From Pseudomonadota bacterium (GTDB taxonomy: Bacteria; Pseudomonadota; Gammaproteobacteria; Burkholderiales; Rhodocyclaceae): 64,000 nt of DNA. The stretch is from assembly GCA_029776255.1 (NCBI GenBank), contig JAKOTN010000023.1:1-64000 (forward strand), written 5' to 3'. The notes below the pieces were generated by a model that was given only the letters and a program-made list of their open reading frames with translations, did no database searches and was not told where the DNA came from. Position 1 is the first letter of the stretch; each line of letters begins with the position of its first letter. This document shows positions 1-8,475 of this stretch, one piece after another. Position numbers and translations under genes: made by a program.

Positions 1-174
1 TACTTGAATCGGGACTTCAAAACCGAGTTGCGTTCCTCTGATCGCGCCACCAGCAAAAAAGCGTTGCTGCAAAAGGCGAGCCAATTCATGGAATTTCTCA
101 GCAAAACACCTGAACGGGTTATGGCTTATTTCAATCATTCGGCTGTCCAGTATGCCGCAAGTCAGACTATTTGA
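1..174 (+). pseudogene. IS630-family transposase, C-terminal part only (cut by window edge)
   Basis: An open frame enters from the left edge and stops with TGA at 172-174, giving 57 residues. The end, with a run like FMEFLSKTPERVMAYF followed by an HSAVQYAA-type tail, resembles the C-terminus of IS630/Tc1-mariner-type transposases, where the last helices after the DDE domain carry such a motif. None of the catalytic residues lie in the visible part. The rest of the element is outside the window, so whether it is intact cannot be judged. No terminal inverted repeat was identified in the 84 bases before the next gene. The family call rests on recall of the C-terminal pattern only. Confidence 0.55.
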
Positions 175-258
175 TTGCCGGGTTAATAAGACATCAGGCT
201 GTTCAGGCTGGAAAATACTAGGGCGCATGTCATGGGGCGGCGTGAGGAGTTTTGCGCG

Positions 259-951
259 TTATCGGCTGGTCGGCGTATCCGCCGTGGTGCCGGGCGGGCG
301 GCGCGGAGGGCAACCGGCCAACAGCGCGTGCAAGTCCACCAGACCGCTGATATGCAGACTGGCGTTGGCGGCGCAGGGTACGCCGGGTCGCAGGATCTGC
401 ACGGTGCGCATGCCCAGGCGGTTGCCAGCGGCGATTTCCGATTCGGCGCTGTCGCCGACGACGAGCACGTGCGCCGGATGCAGGTCGTGGTCACTCAGAA
501 TCCGCGCGAACAAGGCCTGTTTGCCTTGGCGGGCAGGTTCGTCGATGGCATCGATATGGATGCCGGTGAACATCGGCGTCAGGCCCAGGGCGTCGATCTT
601 GCTCTGCTGTAGAACGCGGAATCCGGAAGTGACGAGAAAGCGGGCGACCGGCAATTCCGGCAACGTCGCCAGATCGTCGTAGCCGCGCAACGGGGTGTCG
701 ACCCGCAGGCGCGCGAATTCCCGCCAGGCGGCGGCGCGCATGGCATCGGAAAAATCATGGCGATGTGCCACCCAATCGAGCGGATGTCGCCAAATGTCGG
801 CGAAGGCGGCTTGCAGGCGCGCTTCCGACAGGCGTCCGCGATTGACGGCCCGGATCGCCGCCAGCGCCGGCTCGACCAGCGCCGCGCCGATCTCGGCGGT
901 GGCGAGGAGGCAGTTGTCGAGGTCGAAGACAATCGCCTCGACAGCCGGCAT
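259..951 (-). CDS. HAD-superfamily hydrolase, probable pyrimidine 5'-nucleotidase type
   Basis: A 230-residue HAD phosphohydrolase. Motif I is FDLDNC, with nucleophile Asp10 and general acid Asp12; the usual Thr/Val after DxDx is Cys14, which is uncommon. Motif II is LVTSG, and motif IV is VVGDSAESE. The FDLDN opening and the overall length suit the YjjG/SDT1-like pyrimidine 5'-nucleotidase group, which removes phosphate from nucleoside monophosphates in the cytoplasm; the exact substrate is inference. The frame is open further upstream to 1035, but that would overlap the RND gene, so the ATG just before the first beta strand is preferred. It lies 26 bases after the RND stop and is probably co-transcribed with it. 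Confidence 0.75.
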   Translation of the reverse strand: MPAVEAIVFDLDNCLLATAEIGAALVEPALAAIRAVNRGRLSEARLQAAFADIWRHPLDWVAHRHDFSDAMRAAAWREFARLRVDTPLRGYDDLATLPELPVARFLVTSGFRVLQQSKIDALGLTPMFTGIHIDAIDEPARQGKQALFARILSDHDLHPAHVLVVGDSAESEIAAGNRLGMRTVQILRPGVPCAANASLHISGLVDLHALLAGCPPRRPPGTTADTPTSR

Positions 952-977
952 GGGCACGGTCAACGGGAGACGAGCGT

Positions 978-3900
978 TCAGCCGGCGACCGGGTCGCCAG
1001 CCGGTTTGGGCGGCTCGGGTTTGATCCGATACCACGCCGCGTACAGGGCTGGCAGAAACAACAGCGTCAGCAGCGTGGCGACGATCAGCCCGCCCATGAT
1101 CGCCACGGCCATCGGTCCCCAGAAGACGCTGCGCGTCAGCGGGATCATCGCCAGGATGGCGGCGGCGGCGGTGAGCATGATCGGCCGGAATCGACGCACG
1201 GTCGAGCCGACCACCGCTTCCCAGGCCGGTTTGCCGGCTTTTTCGTCCTGTTCGATCTGGTCGACCAGGATCACCGCGTTGCGCATGATCATCCCGGACA
1301 GCGCGATGACCCCGAGGTTGGCGACGAAGCCGAAGGGGACGTTGAAAACCAGCAAGGCCATCGCCACGCCGATCAAACCCAGCGGCGCGGTCAGCAACAC
1401 CAGCACCGTGCGACCGATGTTCTGTAGCTGAATCATCAGCAAGGTGACGACGCCGACCAGCATCAGCGGCATCACCGCCTTGATCGAATTTTCGCCCTTG
1501 GCCGATTCCTCGGTGGCGCCGCCGGCTTCGATAAGGAAGCCAGTCGGCAGGGTGGCACGCAGCGCGTCGAGTTGCGGATCGATCTGCGCGGTGACCACCG
1601 GTGCTTGAATGTCGTCGCGGATGTCGGCGCGCACGGTCACCGTCGGCAGGCGGTTGCGGCGCGCGATCACCCCGTCTTCAAGGCCGTAAGTGATTTTCGC
1701 CACTTGCGCCAGCGGCACGTAGCGGCCGCTGGCGGTGTGGATGTTGATGTCCGCCAGCGCCGACATGCGGGCGCGTTCGTCGCCGGCGGCGCGCGCCACC
1801 ACGTCGATCAATTGGTCGCCCTCGCGCATCTGCGTCACGCTGATGCCGGTAAGCATGGAATTGAGGTAGGCCGAGAGTTCTTGCGAACTGATGCCGAGCG
1901 CGCGCGCGCGATCCTGATCGATATCGATACGGATCGTCTTGCTCATTTCGTTCCAGTCGAAGTTGACGTCCTTGAGATGCGGATTGGCGCGCATCAATGT
2001 TGCCACTTCCGCCGCCACGCGTCGCAATTCGACGATGTTTTCGCCGGAAACCCGGAACAACACCGGAAAGCCCACCGGTGGCCCGTTTTCGAGACGCAGG
2101 ACGCGTGTGCGCAAGCCGCTCCAGGCCGCGTTGCCATCGGCGAACCGCTGTTCGAGGCGGTGCTTGAGATCCTCGCGAGCGGCGATGTCGTGGGTGGTGA
2201 TGACGAACTGCGCGAAGCTGTCGTTGAACAACTGTTGGTCGAGCGGCAGATAGAAGCGTGGGCTGCCGTTGCCGAGGTAGTTGGCGAAGTACTTGACCGA
2301 TTTCTTCATTTCCGGCTCGGCGAGCAGTTGCTCGACCCTGCTCGCCACCGTTTCGGTGGCTTTCAGCGACGCGCCGTTCGGCAACCACAAGTCGACCAGC
2401 AGTTCCGGGCGGCTGGAAGCCGGGAAAAACTGTTTCTGCACGCCGAGGCTCAGCGCCGCCATCGACGCCGCGAAGGCGAGCAGCGTGGCGGCGATGACCA
2501 GCCAGCGGCGCCGCAGACACCAGTCGATGGTCGCCCGCACGCGCCGGTAGAACGGCGTGCCGTAGGTATCGTCGCCGTGTCGCTGCGCTTTCAGACGCAG
2601 TTGTTCCGGATTGAGCACCAGATAGCCGAGATAGGGAGTAAACAGCACCGCCACCACCCACGACACCAGCAGCGCGATGCTCACCACCGCGAAAATCGAG
2701 AAAGTGTATTCGCCGGCGCCCGACCGGGCCAGACCGACGGGCATGAAGCCGATGGCGGTGATCAGCGTGCCGGTCAGCATCGGGAAGGCTGTCGAGGTAT
2801 ACGCGAAAGTCGCCGCGCGGAAGCGATCCCAGCCTTGTTCCATTTTGACGACCATCATTTCGACGGCGATGATCGCGTCGTCGACCAGCAGGCCCAGGGC
2901 GATGACCAGTGCTCCCAGCGAAATTCGTTGCAGGTCGATACCGAACACCAGCATCAGCAGGAAGGTCATCGCCAGCACCAGCGGAATCGACAAGGCGACC
3001 ACCGCGCCGGTGCGCATGCCGAGACTGAGAAAGGATACCGCCAGAACGATCAGCACCGCTTCGGCCAGCGATGAGACGAACAAATCCATCGATTGGCGGA
3101 CGATCGCCGGCTGATCGGCGACGACATGCAGGTCGATGCCCACCGGCAATGCGTGGCGCAGGCGCTCGGTTTCGGCGTGTAGACGGTTGCCGAGCTGGAT
3201 CACGTCGCCGCCCTTGTTCATGGCGATGCCCACGCCGACCGCGTCCTGCCCCTGCACGCGCATGCGCGGCGCCGGCGGGTCGGCGAAACCGCGGCGCACG
3301 CTGGCGATGTCACCCAGCCGAAACAGGCGGTCACCGGCCTGGATGCCGATTTCGCGGATGCTTTCCAGCGAGTCGAAGTCCCCGGAAACGCGAATCCGCA
3401 CCCGGTCGGAGGCCGTTTCGTAGAAACCGGCCGGCGTCATCGCATTCTGCTTCTGCAAGGCATCGAAGATGGTCAACGGATTCAGCCCCAGGGTGGCCAG
3501 TTTGGCGTCCGCGATCTCGATGTAGATTTTTTCGTCCTGCACGCCGATCAATTCCACTTTCTTGACGTCGGGCACTTGCCGCAGTTCGCGGGCGATGCGG
3601 TCGGCCTCGCGGCGCAGGGCCGCCAGATCGAAGCCATCGCCGGTCAGCGCGTAGATGTTGATGAAGGTGTCGCCGAACTCGTCGTTGAGCAGCGGGCCGA
3701 TCACGCCTTGCGGCAGCGTGTTGCGAATGTCGCCGACTTTCTTGCGAATCTGGTACCACGCCTCCGGCACTTCTTTTTTCGGCGTGTAATCTTTCAACAG
3801 CACGGTGATCAACGAATCGCCGGCCCGGGTCTGGGAGCGCACCACGTCCACCCATGGCACATCCTGTAGCCTTTTTTCGAGCCGTTCGGTGACCTGCAAC

Positions 3901-4088
3901 TCGACCTCGCGCGCCGTCGCGCCCGGCCAGAGCGTGCGAACGACCATCGCCTTGAAGGTGAAATCCGGGTCCTCGGCGCGGCCGAGCTTGAAATACGACA
4001 GCACGCCGGCGAGCATCAGCACGACGATCAGATAGCCCACCAGCGCGCGGTGGCGCAGCGCCCATTCGGACAGATTCAGCGATTTCAT
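978..4088 (-). CDS. RND efflux pump, inner-membrane permease subunit
   Basis: A 1036-residue resistance-nodulation-division transporter that would use the proton gradient to export substrates from the inner membrane or periplasm through a tripartite complex. The usual two-fold layout is visible: an N-terminal helix, a large periplasmic loop, a block of helices, a second loop near residues 560-870 and a second helix block. The GLLVDDAII segment near residue 403 matches the transmembrane-4 proton-relay aspartates. Full length for the family. It overlaps the adaptor gene by four bases (ATGA), so the two are translationally coupled. No outer-membrane factor gene is nearby, so a shared TolC-like channel is likely. 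Sequence style is closer to the VexF/MexK-like group than to AcrB, but the substrate cannot be told. Confidence 0.93.
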   Translation of the reverse strand: MKSLNLSEWALRHRALVGYLIVVLMLAGVLSYFKLGRAEDPDFTFKAMVVRTLWPGATAREVELQVTERLEKRLQDVPWVDVVRSQTRAGDSLITVLLKDYTPKKEVPEAWYQIRKKVGDIRNTLPQGVIGPLLNDEFGDTFINIYALTGDGFDLAALRREADRIARELRQVPDVKKVELIGVQDEKIYIEIADAKLATLGLNPLTIFDALQKQNAMTPAGFYETASDRVRIRVSGDFDSLESIREIGIQAGDRLFRLGDIASVRRGFADPPAPRMRVQGQDAVGVGIAMNKGGDVIQLGNRLHAETERLRHALPVGIDLHVVADQPAIVRQSMDLFVSSLAEAVLIVLAVSFLSLGMRTGAVVALSIPLVLAMTFLLMLVFGIDLQRISLGALVIALGLLVDDAIIAVEMMVVKMEQGWDRFRAATFAYTSTAFPMLTGTLITAIGFMPVGLARSGAGEYTFSIFAVVSIALLVSWVVAVLFTPYLGYLVLNPEQLRLKAQRHGDDTYGTPFYRRVRATIDWCLRRRWLVIAATLLAFAASMAALSLGVQKQFFPASSRPELLVDLWLPNGASLKATETVASRVEQLLAEPEMKKSVKYFANYLGNGSPRFYLPLDQQLFNDSFAQFVITTHDIAAREDLKHRLEQRFADGNAAWSGLRTRVLRLENGPPVGFPVLFRVSGENIVELRRVAAEVATLMRANPHLKDVNFDWNEMSKTIRIDIDQDRARALGISSQELSAYLNSMLTGISVTQMREGDQLIDVVARAAGDERARMSALADINIHTASGRYVPLAQVAKITYGLEDGVIARRNRLPTVTVRADIRDDIQAPVVTAQIDPQLDALRATLPTGFLIEAGGATEESAKGENSIKAVMPLMLVGVVTLLMIQLQNIGRTVLVLLTAPLGLIGVAMALLVFNVPFGFVANLGVIALSGMIMRNAVILVDQIEQDEKAGKPAWEAVVGSTVRRFRPIMLTAAAAILAMIPLTRSVFWGPMAVAIMGGLIVATLLTLLFLPALYAAWYRIKPEPPKPAGDPVAG

Positions 4089-5215
4089 GGCACGGCCGCC
4101 GTGGGTTTCTCGTCCGTCGTTCGCTCCGTCGGCGACGCGGGAACGGGCGATGGTGCCGCCAGCGGGTTGGTTTGTTCCACGGCTTGCACGCGCTCGCCGG
4201 CCGTCAGTTTATGAACGCCGGCAACGACGATGCGCTCGCCGGGCCGCGCGCCGCCGGCCAGGACGGCGGCGTTTTCCCGGTACGCGGCCACCGTCACTGG
4301 TCGCAAGGTCACGCGGCGGTCGCCGCCGACGACCCACAGCGCCGGATGCGCATCCTGCTGAAAGATCGCCGTCAGTGGCACGCGCACGCGTTGATCCCCG
4401 TCGGGCGACGAAAATCGCACGCTGGCGGTCATCCCGAGCAGCACTTTTGCATCGGGTTGGTTGATGGTCACGCGCGCGGCGAAGGTTCGCGTCACCGGGT
4501 CGGCCACCGGCGACAGTTCGCGCAGCGATCCCCGATAGCGCGCGTGATTATCGGCCCACAGGCTGATTTCGGCCGCTTTCAGCGCGCGCACGTCGGGCAT
4601 GCGCGATTCCGGAATGGCGATCGCCACTTCCATGGTGTCCGGTCGCGCCAGACGCATCACCGTTTGCCCGGCGCTCACCACTTGCCCGACTTCCGCCGAG
4701 ATCAGTCCGATGACCCCCGAATGTTCGGCGCGCAGCACGGTGTAGGAGGCCTGATTGCGGGCGAGATCGGTTTGCGCCAGTGCGCTCTTGAAACTGCTTT
4801 CACGCGCATCGAGGGCGGCGCGGCTGACGAAGTTTTTCGCATGCAGTTCGCGGTAACGCTGTTGCTCGGCGCGCGCCAGATCGAGTTGCGCCGTCGCCGC
4901 CGCGAGCGACAAGGCGGTGTCGCCGGGGTCCAGTCGCGCCAGCACGTCGCCGGCCTTGACCAGACGCCCGTTGTCGACCAGGCGGGCGCTGATCTTGCCT
5001 CCAACGCGGAAGGACAGCGGAATTTCGTGTCTGGAACGGACTTCACCGGAGTAGACCAGGGTTTCGTCGCCGGCACCGGCGGCAATCAACTGGGTCAAAA
5101 CCGGGCGGGCGGCGTCGGGCGCCGCCGCCTGTTTGCCGCAAGCGGTCAACGCCAAGAGTAGCGACAACCCGTGGATCCAACTCGCGCGGGCGAAAAACGC
5201 GCTTGCGGTAGTCAT
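4085..5215 (-). CDS. RND efflux periplasmic adaptor (membrane fusion) lipoprotein
   Basis: A 376-residue membrane fusion protein that would bridge the RND pump encoded just downstream to an outer-membrane channel. The N-terminus is a lipoprotein signal ending LTAC, with acylated Cys26. A lipoyl/barrel-sandwich half (PLSFRVGGKI, then GDVLARLDP) is followed by a short coiled-coil hairpin, the second lipoyl half (SGVIGLISAEVGQVV) and the beta-barrel domain. The reading frame extends 20 codons further upstream, but those codons are arginine-rich and the signal peptide starts cleanly at the chosen ATG. The C-terminal tail is rich in proline and threonine. First gene of a pair, coupled by ATGA overlap. 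Confidence 0.92.
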   Translation of the reverse strand: MTTASAFFARASWIHGLSLLLALTACGKQAAAPDAARPVLTQLIAAGAGDETLVYSGEVRSRHEIPLSFRVGGKISARLVDNGRLVKAGDVLARLDPGDTALSLAAATAQLDLARAEQQRYRELHAKNFVSRAALDARESSFKSALAQTDLARNQASYTVLRAEHSGVIGLISAEVGQVVSAGQTVMRLARPDTMEVAIAIPESRMPDVRALKAAEISLWADNHARYRGSLRELSPVADPVTRTFAARVTINQPDAKVLLGMTASVRFSSPDGDQRVRVPLTAIFQQDAHPALWVVGGDRRVTLRPVTVAAYRENAAVLAGGARPGERIVVAGVHKLTAGERVQAVEQTNPLAAPSPVPASPTERTTDEKPTAAVP

Positions 5216-5526
5216 GCTCGGCCTCCGGGCGGCAGGCCGTCTGAATCGACGCCGCGCCGGGGCCGCGCGCGCCAACGCCCCACCGATTTGTTTTCATTGA
5301 AGGAAAAATACTCCGCGGAGCAAGCCGGCGACCGATCCATGACAAACGGTTCACGGACGCCCCGCATCGTTGTTAATGTAAGCGGCGGCGGCGGATGCCG
5401 TCAATCGACGGGTGCCGTCTTCCGGTATTCGCCAGCGAACTTCAGGCGTGGAATAATGCCCAAGACGCGCCGGGAACCACTTGTCCCGACCGCTTTTCCA
5501 CACCTCACTTCAAACAAGGAATGCAC
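5216..5526. other. Intergenic region between divergent RND-adaptor and tpx genes
   Basis: A 311-base divergent promoter region. A clear Shine-Dalgarno run (AAGGA at about 5515-5519) stands before the tpx ATG at 5527. No strong sigma-70 promoter could be picked for either gene, although an AATAAT element lies near 5452. No open frame here looks coding; frames reading through are GC-rich shadows. Confidence 0.5.
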
Positions 5527-6030
5527 ATGACCAGCACAGTCACCCTTGGCGGCAATCCCTTCAACGTCAATGGCCAGTTTCCGCGAAAAGGACAAACGGC
5601 ACCCGCGTTTTCATTGGTCGGCAAGGACTTGGCCGACGTCACCCTCGCCAGCTTCGCCGGCCAGCGCAAGGTGTTGAACATCTTCCCCAGCGTGGATACG
5701 CCGACTTGCGCCACCTCGGTGCGGCAGTTCAACGCGCGAGCGAGCGCGCTGGCCAACACGGTGGTGCTGTGCATTTCCGCCGACCTGCCGTTCGCCCAGA
5801 GTCGTTTCTGCGGCGCCGAGGGGCTGGACAAGGTCGTCACGCTGTCGACCATGCGTGGCCGCGACTTCCTCGACGCTTACGGCGTCGCTCTGGCCAACGG
5901 CCCGCTGGCCGGTTTGGCCGCGCGCGCGGTGCTCGTCCTCGACGCCGACAACCGGGTCCTGCACAGCCAGTTGGTGGCGGAAATCAAGGACGAGCCGGAT
6001 TACGACGGCGTGATCGCGGCCCTGGCCTGA
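5527..6030 (+). CDS. tpx: Thiol peroxidase, 2-Cys peroxiredoxin of the Tpx type
   Basis: A 167-residue peroxiredoxin that reduces hydrogen peroxide and alkyl hydroperoxides using thioredoxin. The peroxidatic cysteine is Cys61 in the DTPTC motif, and the resolving cysteine is Cys95 in SRFC. Both fall at the positions known for E. coli Tpx, and the length is typical. The opening, with GGNPF and [12 protein letters not shown], is also characteristic. The frame is open 44 codons upstream, but the ATG at 5527 has a good AAGGA ribosome site seven bases before it. It is a single-gene unit, with the divergent RND pair upstream. Confidence 0.96.
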   Translation: MTSTVTLGGNPFNVNGQFPRKGQTAPAFSLVGKDLADVTLASFAGQRKVLNIFPSVDTPTCATSVRQFNARASALANTVVLCISADLPFAQSRFCGAEGLDKVVTLSTMRGRDFLDAYGVALANGPLAGLAARAVLVLDADNRVLHSQLVAEIKDEPDYDGVIAALA

Positions 6031-6114
6031 GCCTTCGACCACCTCACGCCGGCGCCGCGATAGCCAGCGGTAGCCGGTGGACATCGTTTTTTCATACCCA
6101 CCCGAACCCATTCC

Positions 6115-6939
6115 ATGTCCGACACTTCCGACGATTCGCCCGCCAAGCAGCGGCAAGGCATTCAATCCATCGAAATCGGCACCCGGCTGCTGCGGGCGCT
6201 GGCGGCCAACGGCCGTCCGATGATGCTGCGCGACATTGCCCATAATGCCGGCATGTCCGCGGCCAAGGCGCGCCGCTATCTGGTGAGTTTCATGCGCATG
6301 GGGCTGGTCGAGCAAAATGGGCTCAGCGGTCGTTACGATCTTGGCGAATTCGCTCTCGAACTCGGCTTGGCCAGTCTGGCGCGCCTCGACCCGGTGCGTC
6401 TGGCCGGGCCGGTGCTCGACGATCTCTGCGAACGCACCGGCGAAACGGTGGCGCTGGCGATGTGGGGCAATCGCGGTGTGACCTGCGTGCACTGGGTGGA
6501 AGCGGGCGGACCGATCACCGTCACCTTGCGCACCGGTGTCGTCCTGCCACTGACGGCGTCGGCGACCGGGCTGGCTTTTGCCGCCTTTTACCGCTCGCCG
6601 TATCTCAAGCGCATGCTCGACGCCGAAGTGCTGGCCGGCGCGGCGGCGCGCAAGACGCCCGTCGACGAGGCTTTCGCCGCCTTGGCCGAGCGTTTGACGG
6701 AAATCCGCCAGCGGGGCATCGCGCGCGCATCGGGTAGCATGACACCGGGCATCAACGGATTCAGCGCGCCGGTCTTCGACCATACCGGGCACATGGTCGC
6801 CGCGTTGACCTCGCTAGGCATCATCGGCACGTTCGATCTGGACTGGGACAGCGTCATGGCGCAAGGCACCCGCGAAGCGGCGGCGGTATTGTCGCGACGC
6901 CTGGGATACGGCGCGAGCGGCGAGATCGCGAGTGGCTGA
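6115..6939 (+). CDS. IclR-family transcriptional regulator
   Basis: A 274-residue regulator. The winged helix-turn-helix lies at about residues 20-85 (LRDIAHNAGMSAAKARRYL is the recognition part). The C-terminal IclR effector domain follows, with the typical ETVALAMW and LPLTASATGLAF segments. Such proteins usually control aromatic or organic acid catabolic genes, but no catabolic operon is adjacent, so the target is unknown. The stop overlaps the start of the small cysteine-cluster gene by eight bases, so the two are co-expressed. Confidence 0.92.
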   Translation: MSDTSDDSPAKQRQGIQSIEIGTRLLRALAANGRPMMLRDIAHNAGMSAAKARRYLVSFMRMGLVEQNGLSGRYDLGEFALELGLASLARLDPVRLAGPVLDDLCERTGETVALAMWGNRGVTCVHWVEAGGPITVTLRTGVVLPLTASATGLAFAAFYRSPYLKRMLDAEVLAGAAARKTPVDEAFAALAERLTEIRQRGIARASGSMTPGINGFSAPVFDHTGHMVAALTSLGIIGTFDLDWDSVMAQGTREAAAVLSRRLGYGASGEIASG

Positions 6940-7207
6940 GTGCCGGCCCGCCTGCGGTGCCTGCTGCATCGCGCCATCGATCAACACGCCGCTGCCCGGC
7001 CATCCGCGCGGGAAAGCGGCCGGCGAGCGTTGCGCGAATCTGGACGACGACCAACGCTGTCGTCTATGGCAGCGTCCCGACCGCCCCGTCTTTTGCGCGG
7101 GACTGCGACCCTCGACTGAAATGTGCGGCGAAAATCGGGCGCAGGCACTCACCTGGTTGTCGGCGCTGGAATTGGCCACCTGTCCCGAGCGCGCGGTGGG
7201 CCAATGA
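6932..7207 (+). CDS. YkgJ-family cysteine-cluster protein (putative Zn/Fe-binding)
   Basis: A 91-residue soluble protein with seven cysteines. The N-terminus has CGACC, followed by CANLD, QRCRLW, VFCAG and EMCG. This spacing is that of the YkgJ/UPF0153 family, thought to bind zinc or an iron-sulfur centre; the true role is not known. The start is GTG inside the IclR gene, an eight-base overlap that suggests translational coupling. Confidence 0.82.
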   Translation: MAECRPACGACCIAPSINTPLPGHPRGKAAGERCANLDDDQRCRLWQRPDRPVFCAGLRPSTEMCGENRAQALTWLSALELATCPERAVGQ

Positions 7208-7217
7208 ACGATCCGGG

Positions 7218-8453
7218 TTAAAGCGCGCGCGCCAGACAGGCGCGATAGCGCCCGTCAACCCGCCGGGCGAACCATTCAGTAGTCAATTGACGGCTGATTT
7301 TCGGGCTTTTCAGGTCGATACGCGGTAAAAGCTCGCGCGATCCTCGTTCGCCAGTTGCGTCGATCAAGGCGTATAATCGTTGATATAAAATGCTATTTTC
7401 AAATGCGATCGATTTTTCCAGTTTGAGATCGCGCAAAATCTCGGTTTCGCCAAGACCAAGGCGCGAACGGAGCGTCAGGATCGCACGCAGGGTGTCGCTG
7501 TTTTCACCAGTGGGCACGCCATCCTTGTAGCGCAGCAGATCGCCGTCCAGCGCCAGCGCCCGGCCGCTCAAGCGGCTGACGGCGTTTTGGAACGCGGCGT
7601 TGCGGCTGCTGTAACGGCCGGCGTTGAAATCGGCGAAGCGGTACAACATCTGGCTATAGTTGGTCGGGTAATCGAGCAGAAAAGCGGTGCCGAAGTAGAC
7701 GCCGCCCCGGCGCGTGAACACTTCGTTGCGGACGCTGCCCGGACGCTGGTAGGGGTAAGGTTTTTGGCGAATCTGCTCCTCGGCGAAATCGACGCCGACC
7801 TGCATCGGGCCGCCGGTGCGTACCGGGTTGTAGCCACTCAACAACAGTTTTCCTAGCGGCAACTCCGAGATCATGTCGTCGTAAAGGATATTGACCTGGT
7901 TTTCCGTGCGCAGGGCGTCGATGCGCGCCTTGTAACCGCGGCCGTCGGGTGAGGATTTTTGCAGGGCCAGATCGAGAACGATTTTCGGAACGCCGTATTT
8001 TTTCCGCCGTCTCTCGATTTCCTGCCAGACGATGCGCGACAGGCCGCTGACCGGCGGATCGGCTTGCCAGGTCGACTCCTGTTCGATGATCGCCATCGTC
8101 GCGCACAGGTTCTCGGGCAACAGGCGGAGGCGCAAGGCGGCAAACGCGGTGTGGATGTCGGTTGCCCAGGCGGCCCGGTTGCCGATCCCGGCAGGCAGGA
8201 GACGAAGGATCAGTTCGCGCCCTTCGCGTTCGCCGGGATTGGGCGCGGGAGTGGGCGTCGGTGGAACTGGAACCGCCGGCGGCGGCAGTGGCCGCACCGT
8301 TTGCGGCGGTGGCGTGGGTGTTGGCAACGACGGTGGTGCCGTGACCGGCGGTATGGGCCTTTGCGGTGCGGGAACCGGTCGCGACTCGTAGGCGCCGTCG
8401 CTGGCGCAACCGGCGACGACAGCGGTCAGCAGGATCAATTTAAGTTTAACCAT
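7218..8453 (-). CDS. DUF1615 lipoprotein, lytic-transglycosylase-like
   Basis: A 411-residue outer-envelope protein. The lipoprotein signal ends VVAGC, with Cys16. Residues from about 25 to 75 are a proline-rich tether with repeated PTP/PPP units. The remainder is the DUF1615 domain. The segment MAIIEQESTW looks like the catalytic-glutamate region of lytic transglycosylases, with GYNPVRTGGPMQVG in the place of their GLMQ motif, so peptidoglycan cleavage is a reasonable inference but is not proven for the family. An earlier ATG lies four codons upstream. Tail to tail with the gene at 6932 and 22 bases downstream of the gamma-glutamyltransferase stop, so the two envelope genes probably form one unit. 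Confidence 0.85.
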   Translation of the reverse strand: MVKLKLILLTAVVAGCASDGAYESRPVPAPQRPIPPVTAPPSLPTPTPPPQTVRPLPPPAVPVPPTPTPAPNPGEREGRELILRLLPAGIGNRAAWATDIHTAFAALRLRLLPENLCATMAIIEQESTWQADPPVSGLSRIVWQEIERRRKKYGVPKIVLDLALQKSSPDGRGYKARIDALRTENQVNILYDDMISELPLGKLLLSGYNPVRTGGPMQVGVDFAEEQIRQKPYPYQRPGSVRNEVFTRRGGVYFGTAFLLDYPTNYSQMLYRFADFNAGRYSSRNAAFQNAVSRLSGRALALDGDLLRYKDGVPTGENSDTLRAILTLRSRLGLGETEILRDLKLEKSIAFENSILYQRLYALIDATGERGSRELLPRIDLKSPKISRQLTTEWFARRVDGRYRACLARAL

Positions 8454-8475
8454 ATAATTTAACATTTAAATAATT

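Noticed and set aside
1572-3074. 500-codon plus-strand frame inside the RND gene
   Set aside because: A histidine- and arginine-rich antisense shadow of a well-supported RND pump, typical of high-GC DNA.
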